Source of the DNA: Halioxenophilus sp033283405
GTDB taxonomy: Bacteria > Pseudomonadota > Gammaproteobacteria > Pseudomonadales > Cellvibrionaceae
Direction of reading: 5' to 3'
Length of the DNA: 64,000 nt
Assembly: GCF_033283405.1 (NCBI RefSeq)
Contig: NZ_JAWMQR010000001.1
Coordinates: 496,001 to 560,000 of the forward strand
Part shown: positions 16,446-25,751 of the stretch, in pieces
How positions within the stretch are numbered: position 1 is the first letter of the stretch
Layout of the letters: each line of letters opens with the position of its first letter
The notes under the pieces: generated by a model
What the model saw: only the letters and a program-made list of their open reading frames with translations
Databases searched by the model: none
Told to the model about the DNA's origin: nothing
Translations under genes and position numbers: made by a program

Positions 16446-17612
16446 CTATTGGCCCTCTTCGACATCGGTAAGAAGGGTTAGTGCAAGTAACTCCGCAACC
16501 ACACGTTGATCAGACTCTGTTAGCAGCTGCGCGCAGATGGCATCGCCGGCGACCTCCGCCTGGCTGCAGAGCAAATGGGCTAAAGGCGTGGATACCTGCC
16601 ACTGCCTGCCATCCACGAAGAGATGAGTATAGCCCTCGGCATCGATATAGGCCCAGCGGGTATCCAGTGTCTTGATAAGCTGACGGGCGACAAGCTCTGC
16701 CAGAAGGTCGTCAATCTCTGGGGGAGTGAGCGCCGGCGGCTCGTCATCATCCGGGCCGGCGTATTTGTTGCGCGTCATCTCCTGGCCAAACCACAGCTCA
16801 AATTGGCTTCGATCATTGGCCAGTTGCAGCAGCCAACTTTGGAAGTGATCAAGTTCCCGTTGGGTGATCTCTCCGATGTTGAGATTAAGTTGAATATCCT
16901 GATCACAGAAGCGTTGATCTGCGCCTGGTTTTTGGCTTAAAAAATCGACGAAGCTGGAGAGCGACTCACGAATGCTAGGGGCTCGAAAGCCGATCGAATA
17001 GGTGATGCAGTCACCCTCGGCTACACCAAAGTGGGCATAGCCTGGGGGCAGGTAGAGCAGGTCTCCGGTCTCAAGCAACCACTCCTGCTGTGCCTTAAAG
17101 TCACTTAGTATCGAGAGCGGGGTATCCGACAGGTGAGGGGACTGATCGTTGTAATCCGGGCTGATCTGCCAGCGTCGTGTGCCTTCGCCTTGAATCAGAA
17201 AAACATCGTACTGGTCTAAATGGGGGCCAACACTGCCTTGATCAGCGGCGTAGCTGATCATAATGTCATCCAGCCGCCAATTGGGTAAAAAATTAAACTG
17301 GCTTAAAAGCTTATGCACGTGCCAATCCAGTTGATCAACCGCCTGTACTAGCAGAGTCCACCCCTTTTCGGGGAGCTTAGCAAAACGTTTATCGCTGAAT
17401 GGGCCATGTTCTAACTGCCAGGAGCCTCTGTTATCGGTAATCAGCCTCGATTCGACATCATCTTCCAAGGCAAAGCCGGCGAGCTGATCACCAGTGATGG
17501 CTAAGGCTTCAGGGGGGAGGGCCCCCCGAACAAGTAAGGGTTTCTTCTGCCAGTACTCCTTTAGAAAGGTTGCAACAGGCAGATCACCCAGTACCCTCAG
17601 TGGTGAGGACAC
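16446..17612 (-). CDS. roxA: ribosomal protein uL16 arginine 3-hydroxylase (JmjC/cupin oxygenase)
   Basis: 2-oxoglutarate/Fe(II)-dependent oxygenase of the YcfD/RoxA type, which hydroxylates an arginine of ribosomal protein L16. The 388-residue length agrees with YcfD (373 in E. coli). The iron triad is visible as H131 and D133 (GPHLDQYDVF) and H194 (LPPGYAHFGV). The N-terminus has the typical YWQKKPLLVRGALPP. It starts 1 bp after the purB stop codon, so the two are tightly coupled, the same order as in E. coli and Pseudomonas relatives. Confidence 0.9.
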   Translation of the reverse strand: MSSPLRVLGDLPVATFLKEYWQKKPLLVRGALPPEALAITGDQLAGFALEDDVESRLITDNRGSWQLEHGPFSDKRFAKLPEKGWTLLVQAVDQLDWHVHKLLSQFNFLPNWRLDDIMISYAADQGSVGPHLDQYDVFLIQGEGTRRWQISPDYNDQSPHLSDTPLSILSDFKAQQEWLLETGDLLYLPPGYAHFGVAEGDCITYSIGFRAPSIRESLSSFVDFLSQKPGADQRFCDQDIQLNLNIGEITQRELDHFQSWLLQLANDRSQFELWFGQEMTRNKYAGPDDDEPPALTPPEIDDLLAELVARQLIKTLDTRWAYIDAEGYTHLFVDGRQWQVSTPLAHLLCSQAEVAGDAICAQLLTESDQRVVAELLALTLLTDVEEGQ

Positions 17613-17613
17613 G

Positions 17614-18978
17614 TTAAACGTCTAACGCCTGCTGTACCGCGTTGCCTATGTAGCTATGTGGTGTCAGCTCCAACAGTTCAGCCTTGGCTGCTTCCGGTAT
17701 ATTCAATCCGCTGATGAAGGTACTTAGGGTCGTTTTATTGATGGACTGGCCCCGGGTAAGATCCTTCAGCTTCTCATAGGCCTGGGGAACCTGATAGCGG
17801 CGCATTACCGTTTGGATGGGTTCTGCCAGCACTTCCCAGCTTAATTCCAAATCTTCAGCCAGTCTGTTGCGGTTGATTTCCAGCTTGCCAAGCCCTTTCA
17901 GTACGGATTCATAGGCAATCAATGAGTAGGCCATGCCCACACCCATGTTGCGCAATACGGTGGAGTCGGTGAGGTCGCGCTGCCAGCGTGAGATAGGCAA
18001 CTTGGCGCCCAGGTGCTGCATAACGGCATTAGCGAGCCCCAGGTTGCCCTCGGAGTTTTCGAAATCGATGGGGTTAACCTTATGCGGCATGGTTGAAGAG
18101 CCAATCTCTCCGGCTATCGCCTTCTGTTTGAAGTAGCCTAGCGAGATATAGCCCCAAACATCCCGGTTGAAATCGATCAGGATGGTATTGAAGCGCGCCA
18201 CCACATCAAACAGCTCGGCGATATAGTCGTGGGGTTCAATTTGGGTGGTGTAGGGGTTCCACTGCAGGCCCAAACCTTCAACAAATTGTTTGGCATTCAG
18301 CTGCCAATCGACATCCGGGTAGGCGCTTAAATGGGCGTTATAGTTACCGACGGCACCGTTGATCTTGCCTAAAATCTCTATTGACTGCAGCTGCTGCAAC
18401 TGGCGTTTCAAGCGGGCGACCACATTGGCGAACTCTTTACCGACGGTGGTAGGAGAGGCGGTCTGGCCGTGGGTGCGCGACAGCATGGAGTCTTGGGCGT
18501 AGTTATGTGCCAGGTCCGCCAGGGCATTGATAATTTTGCTCCAGTATTGGACGGTAATCTCACGACCCTGACCCAGCATGAGGCCATGGGAGAGGTTGTT
18601 GATGTCTTCAGAGGTACAGGCAAAGTGGACAAACTCAGCCACGGCGTTAAGTTCCGGCTGCCCGGCGATACGCTCTTTGATGAAGTATTCAACTGCTTTC
18701 ACATCGTGGTTGGTGGTGCGTTCAATCTCTTTGATGCGTTCGGCATCGGCCACACTGAACTCGCTGGCTACCCTCTCCAATAGCTCATTTGCCTCGTTTG
18801 AGAAGGGGGGGACTTCGCTGATCGCAGGGTGTTGCGCCAAGGTTTGCAGCCAGCGTATTTCGACTAAAACCCGGCTACGGATAAGCCCATATTCACTAAA
18901 TACCGCTCGCAAAGAGTCGGTTTTACTGGCATAGCGGCCATCAATAGGGGAGACGGCAGTTAGAGTGGTTAAGTCCAT
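17614..18978 (-). CDS. purB: adenylosuccinate lyase
   Basis: Catalyses two fumarate-releasing steps of purine synthesis (SAICAR to AICAR, and adenylosuccinate to AMP). I place the start at the ATG complementary to 18976-18978, giving 454 residues beginning MDLTTLTAVSPIDGRYASK. The frame is open for a further 30 codons upstream, but these show no family likeness. The signature loop SSTMPHKVNPIDFENSEG with its catalytic Ser is intact, as are TSEDINNLSHGLML and RTHGQTASPTTVGKEF. The 456-residue E. coli enzyme has the same length. It lies between hflD and roxA in the long minus-strand operon. Confidence 0.95.
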   Translation of the reverse strand: MDLTTLTAVSPIDGRYASKTDSLRAVFSEYGLIRSRVLVEIRWLQTLAQHPAISEVPPFSNEANELLERVASEFSVADAERIKEIERTTNHDVKAVEYFIKERIAGQPELNAVAEFVHFACTSEDINNLSHGLMLGQGREITVQYWSKIINALADLAHNYAQDSMLSRTHGQTASPTTVGKEFANVVARLKRQLQQLQSIEILGKINGAVGNYNAHLSAYPDVDWQLNAKQFVEGLGLQWNPYTTQIEPHDYIAELFDVVARFNTILIDFNRDVWGYISLGYFKQKAIAGEIGSSTMPHKVNPIDFENSEGNLGLANAVMQHLGAKLPISRWQRDLTDSTVLRNMGVGMAYSLIAYESVLKGLGKLEINRNRLAEDLELSWEVLAEPIQTVMRRYQVPQAYEKLKDLTRGQSINKTTLSTFISGLNIPEAAKAELLELTPHSYIGNAVQQALDV

Positions 18979-19077
18979 GGCTGGGGTACCTTCGGCAACG
19001 GAGTCGGATTTCAGAGGGCCGGCATCATACAGGAAAACTGGGTTAAAGCCGAGTTGCCTAGCCGCCAATACCCGGGT

Positions 19078-19716
19078 TTACAGCTTGTATTGATTATCGA
19101 TCTCGCGATAGAGCTGTTCAGCGCAGGCTTGAAGCTTTTTCTTTTGCCAGAGCAGCTTCACACGGGAGCCGCCAACCTGTCGCCAGAGAATGGTGGATCG
19201 AATGCCGGCGAGCAGCAGCGCACGGATCTGATTGGCAATGCGTGGCTGTTGCAACTGATTGAAACCCCCACGGACCTGTATACGAAATGGATAGGTGCTC
19301 AAGGTATCTGAATAGATGCCAGCAAGGTTGGCAATCACGTTTTCGTGACAGATATCAAAGTGATCCAGCTGCTGTTGGCATTGACTAAGACGTTTGCTTA
19401 TAACCGCCAACATGGCGGGGTTGCGGCTGAGCTTTTTCTGAAGGTGGAGCAGGCTCAGGGCGTAGCGAAGGCCATCTGGGCTGGTTTTGCTGGAGTGACC
19501 TTGCAAGTATTCGATCACCACCTTCAAGCCGAGGGCCAGGTTGCTGGTATCGCCAAAGACCGCGAGCGTATCTTTTGGGTCAGTCACAAAAACCGAGGAG
19601 ATGCAGGCTTTAAAGCTTTGTTTGTTGCAAGTGCCGGTTTTGGCCAGCGCTTCTACCAGGGCCACGGCCTGAAAAACACCCGCTAGTGCGAGTGTTTGAT
19701 CGTAAATTTCACTCAT
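19078..19716 (-). CDS. hflD: HflD-family protein (YcfC)
   Basis: 212-residue peripheral membrane protein whose E. coli homologue binds the lambda CII protein. Its cellular role is not settled. The sequence fits in length and in the conserved start YDQTLALAGVFQAVALVEAL, the middle YLQGHSSKTSPDGLRYALSLLHL, and the end RVKLLWQKKKLQACAEQL. The start codon overlaps the mnmA stop in an ATGA, and purB follows after 99 bp. The mnmA-hflD-purB order is conserved across gammaproteobacteria and is the main support. Confidence 0.9.
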   Translation of the reverse strand: MSEIYDQTLALAGVFQAVALVEALAKTGTCNKQSFKACISSVFVTDPKDTLAVFGDTSNLALGLKVVIEYLQGHSSKTSPDGLRYALSLLHLQKKLSRNPAMLAVISKRLSQCQQQLDHFDICHENVIANLAGIYSDTLSTYPFRIQVRGGFNQLQQPRIANQIRALLLAGIRSTILWRQVGGSRVKLLWQKKKLQACAEQLYREIDNQYKL

Positions 19717-20882
19717 CGAGCGGAAGACCTTAGGGCATCGCCGTTTGTTGATTCGCTGATATTAAAACCACGTTCAATGGTGGCTCCGCCAAGGCAGCGC
19801 TCACCCACATAGAACACCACGGCCTGGCCAGGGGTTACCGCTCGTTGCGGTTCGTCGAATACGACTTCCAATTCGCTTGCTGAATTATCATTGCCTAATG
19901 AATCAATGTTGGCTATGTTGACTGTCGCCCACTGGTCGGGCTGACGGTAGCGTGTTTTAACACAGCAACGAAATTCGGTTGTTTCAGGAAAGTTACTGTT
20001 GATCCACAGAATTTGGTTAGCCGAAAGGCACTCTTTGTATAAAAGAGGGTGAGCGGTACCCTGTACGACCACCAATTGATTACTCTCCAAACGTTTTTCC
20101 GCAACAAACCATGGTGCTTCTCCCGCCCCTTTCACTCCACCAATCCCCAGGCCCTGGCGTTGGCCAAGAGTGTGGTACATCAAGCCAGCGTGTTGACCTA
20201 AACAATGGCCATGTTCGTCGACGATATCGCCTGGTTGCGCGGGCAGGTACTGCTCCAAGAAATCCTTAAAACGCCGCTCGCCAATGAAACAGATGCCGGT
20301 GCTGTCTTTCTTATTGTGGGTGACCAGGCCATGCTCTTCGGCCAAGGCTCTCACTGCGGGCTTCTCCAACTCGCCAACGGGAAACAAGCTCTTAGCGAAC
20401 TCGGTCTCGCCCACGGCGTGTAGAAAATAGCTCTGGTCTTTGTTGTTATCGAGGCCTTTCAGTAGATAGGTGTGGCCATCCTGATCTGCGCGGCGAACAT
20501 AGTGCCCGGTGGCGATATAGTCGGCGCCCAGCATCTGAGCGTAGTCGAGAAAGACTTTGAACTTAATCTCCCGGTTGCAGAGGATGTCGGGATTGGGTGT
20601 GCGGCCAGCCTGATATTCGGCCAGAAAGTGCTCGAATACGTTATCCCAGTACTCAGCAGCGAAATTGGCGGTGTGCAGGCGAATACCCAGGCGATCACAC
20701 ACCGCTTGCGCGTCGGCTAAATCTGCTTTGGCGGTACAGTACTCTGTGCCATCATCCTCGTCCCAGTTTTTCATGAACAGGCCTTCTACCTGGTAGCCCT
20801 GTTGCAGCAGGAGTAGGGCACTGACTGAGGAATCTACACCGCCAGACATGCCGACAATGACTTTGGTTTTACGGTTGACCAT
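19713..20882 (-). CDS. mnmA: tRNA-specific 2-thiouridylase
   Basis: Adds the 2-thio group to wobble uridine 34 of tRNAs for Lys, Glu and Gln, using sulfur relayed from TusE. I take the ATG complementary to 20880-20882 as start, giving 389 residues beginning MVNRKTKVIVGMSGGVDSSV; 35 upstream in-frame codons have no family likeness. The PP-loop SGGVDSS is at residues 13-19. The catalytic cysteines sit in PDILCNREIKF and STGICFIGER. Its last codon overlaps hflD (ATGA). It lies downstream of the Nudix gene with a 46-bp gap. Confidence 0.95.
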   Translation of the reverse strand: MVNRKTKVIVGMSGGVDSSVSALLLLQQGYQVEGLFMKNWDEDDGTEYCTAKADLADAQAVCDRLGIRLHTANFAAEYWDNVFEHFLAEYQAGRTPNPDILCNREIKFKVFLDYAQMLGADYIATGHYVRRADQDGHTYLLKGLDNNKDQSYFLHAVGETEFAKSLFPVGELEKPAVRALAEEHGLVTHNKKDSTGICFIGERRFKDFLEQYLPAQPGDIVDEHGHCLGQHAGLMYHTLGQRQGLGIGGVKGAGEAPWFVAEKRLESNQLVVVQGTAHPLLYKECLSANQILWINSNFPETTEFRCCVKTRYRQPDQWATVNIANIDSLGNDNSASELEVVFDEPQRAVTPGQAVVFYVGERCLGGATIERGFNISESTNGDALRSSAR

Positions 20883-20928
20883 AGCAGCTCTAAAGATTGG
20901 AATGTTCAATGTTATCCGGAGTGCGATT

Positions 20929-21378
20929 CTAACGTTGGTGAGCGACCATAGCCAATGGATAGAGCTGTCCGGCCAGGTACTGATCAATGGTTGAGAGGAT
21001 CATGGGGCTACGCAGTTGCTTGGCCAGCCCTGCTATTTCATCCCGTGTTAACCATAGTGCTCGTAAAATGCCGATATCGAGCGTGGCCCCAGGCACATGC
21101 TCTTTTGCTAATGCAACGAAGGTATGGCGAACAAAGGTTGTACCGGCAGGGGCTTGGTATAAGCACACCCCTAGGTAGTGTTCAGTGGTGGCCAGCCAAC
21201 CGGTCTCTTCCAAAATTTCTCTCTCTACCGCTTCCGTCAAGCTCTCATCGGCTTCGAGATGGCCAGCGGGCTGGTTGTACATCACTTGCCCTTCAATTAG
21301 CTCCTCTACCATTAAAAAGCGGTTATCCCGCGCAATAACAGCGGCGACGGTGACATGGGGTGTAAAACGTTCTGTCAT
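20929..21378 (-). CDS. nudJ: Nudix hydrolase, NudJ-like
   Basis: Probable phosphohydrolase of the NudJ type (thiamine pyrophosphate and other diphosphates). The 149-residue protein has a complete Nudix box, GX5EX7REUXEEXGU, read as GHLEADESLTEAV then EREILEETGW. The N-terminal MTERFTPHVTVAAVI fits NudJ, which is 153 residues in E. coli. Its start overlaps the rluE stop in an ATGA (21375-21378), and mnmA follows. The order rluE-nudJ-mnmA is the same as in E. coli, which supports the subfamily choice. Confidence 0.88.
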   Translation of the reverse strand: MTERFTPHVTVAAVIARDNRFLMVEELIEGQVMYNQPAGHLEADESLTEAVEREILEETGWLATTEHYLGVCLYQAPAGTTFVRHTFVALAKEHVPGATLDIGILRALWLTRDEIAGLAKQLRSPMILSTIDQYLAGQLYPLAMVAHQR

Positions 21379-21995
21379 GGTTGTTTCGGCTTTTTTCGGG
21401 ATGGGTTTCGGCGACTTTGGTTCGATTTGCGAGTTTGTGGTTTGGTTTGGGGTAGATGCACGGTTTCAAGCCGGTAATCACCAGGCTGCATCCCTTGCAG
21501 CTGCCACGGGCCGATAGCAACGCGCACAAGGCGTAAGGTTGGCAGGCCCACGGCGGCTGTCATGCGTCTCACCTGGCGGTTCTTGCCTTCGCTAATCGTG
21601 ATTTCCAGCCAACTGGTGGGTATGCTCTGCCTGCTGCGCACCGGATTGGTGCGCAGCCAAAGTTCAGGCTCGTCAATTAGTTGAATCTTAGCTGGCAAGG
21701 TTTTGCCATCCTTCAGGAGAACACCGGCTCTTAAGAGGGCGCACTCATGCTCGGTTGCTGAGCCTTCCACCTGTACCCAGTAGGTTTTGGGTTGTTTGTG
21801 ACGAGGGTGGCTCAATTGGTGTGCCAGTTGACCATCGTCAGTCAACAGCAAAAGTCCCTCTGAGTCGAGATCTAGCCGCCCGGCTGGGTAAAATCCAGGT
21901 TTGTCGATGTAGTCGCCCAGCGTTTTGCGGCCTTGGCCGTCTGTAAATTGCGACAAAACATCATATGGCTTATTAAAAAGTAGGATTTCAGACAT
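21375..21995 (-). CDS. rluE: 23S rRNA pseudouridine(2457) synthase, RsuA/RluE family
   Basis: Converts U2457 of 23S rRNA to pseudouridine. The 206-residue protein lacks the N-terminal S4 domain, as does RluE, and starts directly with LLFNKPYDVLSQF. The catalytic Asp lies in AGRLDLDSEGLLLLTDDG. EGKNRQVRRMTAAVG closes the RsuA-family core. The C-terminal ~25 residues are very basic (RKSNQSRRNPSRKKPKQP), probably an RNA-binding tail. It is the first gene of the operon that runs on through nudJ, mnmA, hflD, purB and roxA. Confidence 0.9.
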   Translation of the reverse strand: MSEILLFNKPYDVLSQFTDGQGRKTLGDYIDKPGFYPAGRLDLDSEGLLLLTDDGQLAHQLSHPRHKQPKTYWVQVEGSATEHECALLRAGVLLKDGKTLPAKIQLIDEPELWLRTNPVRSRQSIPTSWLEITISEGKNRQVRRMTAAVGLPTLRLVRVAIGPWQLQGMQPGDYRLETVHLPQTKPQTRKSNQSRRNPSRKKPKQP

Positions 21996-22123
21996 TAAAG
22001 AACAGTTCAGCGGGGCACAAAACGAGGAAGACTGGGAAATTGGAGTATAACGATATTATGCGCGCCTAACGAGTGGAGCGCGCAAAGGTAGAGGGTGGTC
22101 AAACCCTAGCCAATAAACGGCGA

Positions 22124-22151
22124 AGGCCCGAAAACGCTGATTCTCGGGCTT
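22124..22151 (-). terminator. weak hairpin between rluE and cspD
   Basis: Positions 22124-22131 pair with 22144-22151 (8 bp with one wobble, 12-nt loop). It lies about 100 bp beyond the cspD stop on the minus strand. No clear U-run is seen, so this is only a candidate terminator. Confidence 0.3.
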
Positions 22152-22249
22152 GGCTCGAGGATTGTTAACTATCAATGGTTAGGCTTTCTAAGTCGGATTT
22201 CGCAGACGTAAATGAATATAGAGAGCCCACCGATTGATGGTTAGAATCT

Positions 22250-22534
22250 CTAGCTGACGCTTTCCGCCTGCTTTAAAACAGGTGGCGCTTCTTTTGCTAG
22301 AGCCTGTGGAGGCGCTGACTGTTGAGAGAGGCCAACGGGTGTTATCGCAATAGCGTGCAAACCTTTGTCGCCCTTAGCTACGTCAAATTCGACTTGCTGT
22401 CCGGCTTTTAAGGTTTTATAACCATCCATTGAGATCGCTGAGTAATGGGCAAATAGCTCGTCGCCACCGTCATCTGGAAGAATAAATCCGTAACCTTTGG
22501 CGTTATTGAACCACTTAACAGTACCTGTAGGCAT
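22250..22534 (-). CDS. cspD: cold-shock-domain protein, CspD-like
   Basis: Nucleic-acid-binding cold-shock domain protein. Residues 1-~68 are the OB-fold, with GTVKWFNNAKGYGFI (RNP1 KGYGFI) and an RNP2 that reads ELFAHYSAI where most Csp proteins have VFVHFS. The remaining ~26 residues form a low-complexity tail rich in Ala, Pro and Gln. It is divergent from clpS-clpA, the position of cspD in E. coli and Pseudomonas, where CspD inhibits replication in stationary phase. AAGGA stands 8 nt before the ATG on the minus strand. The 94-residue length is longer than the ~70-90 typical of the family. Confidence 0.85.
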   Translation of the reverse strand: MPTGTVKWFNNAKGYGFILPDDGGDELFAHYSAISMDGYKTLKAGQQVEFDVAKGDKGLHAIAITPVGLSQQSAPPQALAKEAPPVLKQAESVS

Positions 22535-22833
22535 AGCAGATTCCTTTTGGGTAATAAGCCTAATTTTTCATGTTGGCTTACATTGTTATTTTTGTATTGA
22601 ACCCAATATTTTTATTGTTAAAAAATGCAGGTTGTTTCTTGAGTGGCCGGAAGCAGCGCTTAGTTATATTTTGGTACGCTTGACTGGCCAACCCTTATAC
22701 TCGTACGAATAAACATCTGTTGTCAAGTTCATGACACGGATCTGTTTGTGATTGCGATTGAGGCGGTACTTAACGTAAGGTTAGAATCAGGCGACGTATT
22801 TTGTGGCTCTAAGGAAAAGGTATCGCGGGTAAT

Positions 22834-23199
22834 ATGAATTATCATCGACTAACATTAATGAGTAGTGACGCCGATGATTCTGAGGGAAATCGTGAGGGTG
22901 GCCTGGCAGTTGCAGAGCAAAAACCAAAGCTCAAGCGGCCGTCGATGTACAAGGTCATTATGCTCAACGATGACTACACTCCAATGGAGTTCGTAGTGGA
23001 AGTGCTAGAGCTGTTTTTCTCTATGCACCGGGAACAGGCTACCCAGATCATGCTCAAAGTGCATACAAACGGCAGTGCGGTGTGCGGTGTCTTTACTCGG
23101 GATATAGCGGAAACAAAAGCTGCGCAGGTCAACCAATACGCGCGAGATAACCAGCATCCATTGTTGTGTGAAATCGCTGCGGCGGAGGATGACGAGTAA
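22834..23199 (+). CDS. clpS: ClpS adaptor of the ClpA protease
   Basis: Adaptor that recognises bulky N-terminal residues (N-degrons) and delivers proteins to ClpAP. The core KVIMLNDDYTPMEFVVEVLE is the family signature, containing the Asn-Asp pair that contacts the substrate alpha-amino group; HTNGSAVCGVFTRDIAE is the second conserved block. The 121-residue product has a longer flexible N-terminus than usual (to about residue 35). An in-frame ATG at 22858 is an alternative start. Neither has a strong Shine-Dalgarno sequence. It lies 29 bp before clpA. Confidence 0.95.
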   Translation: MNYHRLTLMSSDADDSEGNREGGLAVAEQKPKLKRPSMYKVIMLNDDYTPMEFVVEVLELFFSMHREQATQIMLKVHTNGSAVCGVFTRDIAETKAAQVNQYARDNQHPLLCEIAAAEDDE

Positions 23200-23228
23200 A
23201 TTTAGGTTGTTTCAGCGAGGTCGAATCA

Positions 23229-25505
23229 ATGTTAAGCAAGGACTTAGAAGTTACCTTGAATCAAGCCTTCAAGGGAGCGCGGAATAAACGCCATGAGTTC
23301 ATGACGGTCGAGCACCTCTTATTGGCATTGATAGATAACGAGGCAGCTGCAGTAGTGCTTCGTGCGTGCGGTGCAGATTTGACTAATCTACGCAAAGAAC
23401 TGGTTGAATTTGTTGATTCGACTACCCCCCTTATCCCCGAATCCGACACAGAGCGGGAGACTCAGCCAACCCTGGGCTTTCAGCGTGTGCTTCAGCGGGC
23501 CGTGTTCCATGTGCAATCATCCGGTAGAAAAGAGGTTACTGGCGCTAATGTGTTGGTAGCAATCTTTAGCGAGCAGGAAAGTCAGGCCGTTTACTACCTC
23601 AAACAGCAGAATATCGCTCGAATTGACGTTGTTAATTACATCACCCATGGCATTTCAAAGGTGGCAGGGCAGAATGAGCACAGCAACGACCCCGCACAGG
23701 AGCAAAGTGAAGATGAAGGCCTTACCCCTTCAGAATCCGGAGCCAGCAACCCGCTCGACTCCTACGCCACCAATTTGAATGAGGAGGCAGCCGCAGGTCG
23801 CATCGATCCTTTAGTGGGTAGAGATGTTGAGCTTGAGCGTGTCGCTCAAGTGTTGGCTCGCCGCCGCAAAAACAACCCACTGCTGGTGGGTGAGTCGGGT
23901 GTGGGTAAAACCGCCATCGCCGAAGGCCTTGCCAAGCGTATTGTCGATGGTGATGTACCCGATGTATTACTCGATAGCGTTGTCTACTCCTTGGATCTTG
24001 GATCCCTTTTGGCGGGTACCAAGTATCGAGGAGACTTCGAAAAACGCTTCAAAGGGCTGCTGGCACAGTTGAAGAAGAGAGAGAAAGCCATCCTCTTTAT
24101 TGATGAAATCCACACCATTATTGGTGCAGGTGCTGCGTCTGGTGGCGTTATGGATGCCTCCAATCTGCTCAAACCACTGCTGACATCGGGTGAAATCCGC
24201 TGCATAGGTTCCACTACATTCCAGGAATATCGAGGCATTTTCGATAAAGATCGGGCACTTTCCCGTCGATTCCAAAAAATTGATGTGAATGAGCCGAGCG
24301 TCGAAGACACCTATCAAATTCTAAAAGGACTGAAATCGCGTTTCGAAGAACACCACGCGTTGAAATACACAGATTCCGCATTGCGTGCGGCTTCTGAGCT
24401 GGCTTCGAAATATATTACCGACCGTTTCATGCCCGATAAGGCGATCGACGTCATCGATGAAGCAGGGGCGTACCAGCAGTTGTTGCCTCTGAATAAGCGC
24501 AGACGCCAGATCGGAACTGCCGACATTGAAAAGATTGTCGCTAAAATTGCTCGTATTCCGCCGAAAAGCGTTAGCAGTTCCGATAAAGAACAGCTTAAAA
24601 AGCTCGATGAGCAGCTGCGTATGACGGTATTTGGCCAGAACGATGCGATTGACGCATTGTCCACTGCCATCAAACTGTCTCGTGCTGGCTTGAGCTCCCC
24701 CGATAAACCAGTTGGCTCTTTCCTCTTTTCCGGTCCTACCGGTGTGGGTAAGACGGAGCTCTGTCGACAATTGGCCTCGGCATTAGGTATTGAGTTGCTC
24801 AGGTTCGATATGTCTGAATACATGGAACGTCACACCGTTTCACGCTTAATTGGTGCGCCTCCAGGTTATGTTGGCTTTGATCAGGGCGGCTTACTGACAG
24901 AAGCCGTTACCAAACACCCACATAGCGTCGTGTTGCTGGATGAGATTGAAAAGGCCCACCCAGAAGTATTCAACCTGCTATTGCAGGTAATGGACCACGG
25001 CACACTAACTGACAACAACGGCCGCAAAGCGGATTTCCGTAACGTCATCCTGATTATGACCACCAACGCGGGTGCCCACGAGATGAGCCGGGCCTCCATT
25101 GGCTTCTCTCACCAGGACCACACAACCGACGGTATGGAAGCGATTAAAAAGATGTTTACACCCGAATTTCGTAACCGTTTGGACGCAATCATTCAATTTA
25201 CCTCTCTCAGTCTGGAAGTGGTCAAAACTGTGGTTGATAAATTCCTGGTTGAGCTGCAAACGCAATTGGACGAGAAGAAGGTGGTTCTCAACGTAACCGA
25301 AGAGGCTCGTACTTGGCTGGCTAATAACGGTTACGATGAGAAGATGGGCGCGCGACCAATGGCCCGTTTAATCAAAGAGAAACTGAAAAAGCCGTTGGCT
25401 GAAATGGTGCTCTTCGGCGAGTTGACCAATGGAGGCACTGTCGATGTTATGATAGAAAACGACGATATCGCCATTGAGTTAGAAGAGGAGTTAGTTTCTA
25501 CCTGA
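23229..25505 (+). CDS. clpA: ATP-dependent Clp protease ATP-binding subunit ClpA
   Basis: AAA+ unfoldase that feeds substrates to ClpP. The 758-residue protein (same length as E. coli ClpA) has the Clp N-domain repeat, then two AAA+ modules with Walker A sequences GESGVGKT (about residue 220) and GPTGVGKT (about residue 502). IGF in RASIGFSHQDH is the ClpP-docking loop and marks ClpA rather than ClpB. clpP is not in the window. It forms an operon with clpS, and a bidirectional terminator follows before the convergent infA. Confidence 0.97.
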   Translation: MLSKDLEVTLNQAFKGARNKRHEFMTVEHLLLALIDNEAAAVVLRACGADLTNLRKELVEFVDSTTPLIPESDTERETQPTLGFQRVLQRAVFHVQSSGRKEVTGANVLVAIFSEQESQAVYYLKQQNIARIDVVNYITHGISKVAGQNEHSNDPAQEQSEDEGLTPSESGASNPLDSYATNLNEEAAAGRIDPLVGRDVELERVAQVLARRRKNNPLLVGESGVGKTAIAEGLAKRIVDGDVPDVLLDSVVYSLDLGSLLAGTKYRGDFEKRFKGLLAQLKKREKAILFIDEIHTIIGAGAASGGVMDASNLLKPLLTSGEIRCIGSTTFQEYRGIFDKDRALSRRFQKIDVNEPSVEDTYQILKGLKSRFEEHHALKYTDSALRAASELASKYITDRFMPDKAIDVIDEAGAYQQLLPLNKRRRQIGTADIEKIVAKIARIPPKSVSSSDKEQLKKLDEQLRMTVFGQNDAIDALSTAIKLSRAGLSSPDKPVGSFLFSGPTGVGKTELCRQLASALGIELLRFDMSEYMERHTVSRLIGAPPGYVGFDQGGLLTEAVTKHPHSVVLLDEIEKAHPEVFNLLLQVMDHGTLTDNNGRKADFRNVILIMTTNAGAHEMSRASIGFSHQDHTTDGMEAIKKMFTPEFRNRLDAIIQFTSLSLEVVKTVVDKFLVELQTQLDEKKVVLNVTEEARTWLANNGYDEKMGARPMARLIKEKLKKPLAEMVLFGELTNGGTVDVMIENDDIAIELEEELVST

Positions 25506-25687
25506 TATTGGCGTGTAGAGAGCAGAAGCGCATAAATTTTGGCAGGTTAGACGCCGGCTAAATGTAGGTAGCTGTGTTTAGGCTCTCTTTAGTTTAGCTT
25601 TGTCGATAGGGTAAGGCTAATTTATTACGCCGGCGCGGGCCGCTTAAGCAGTCTGTAACCTGCGGTCAAATCCTTAGCAAATAAAGC

Positions 25688-25724
25688 AAAAAGCCGCTTA
25701 GCAACTGTGCCAAGCGGCTTTTTT
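25688..25724. terminator. bidirectional terminator between clpA and infA
   Basis: AAAAAGCCGCTT (25688-25699) pairs with its exact complement at 25712-25723. It has an A-run on one side and a T-run on the other, so it can end both clpA and the convergent infA transcripts. Confidence 0.88.
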
Positions 25725-25751
25725 GTTAGATGCGTTTCGTTGGGGGGGGGC

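Noticed and set aside
25640..25690. tRNA-like T-loop sequence (GGTCAAATCC) near the clpA end
   Set aside because: No matching acceptor stem, D-arm or anticodon arm could be drawn around it.
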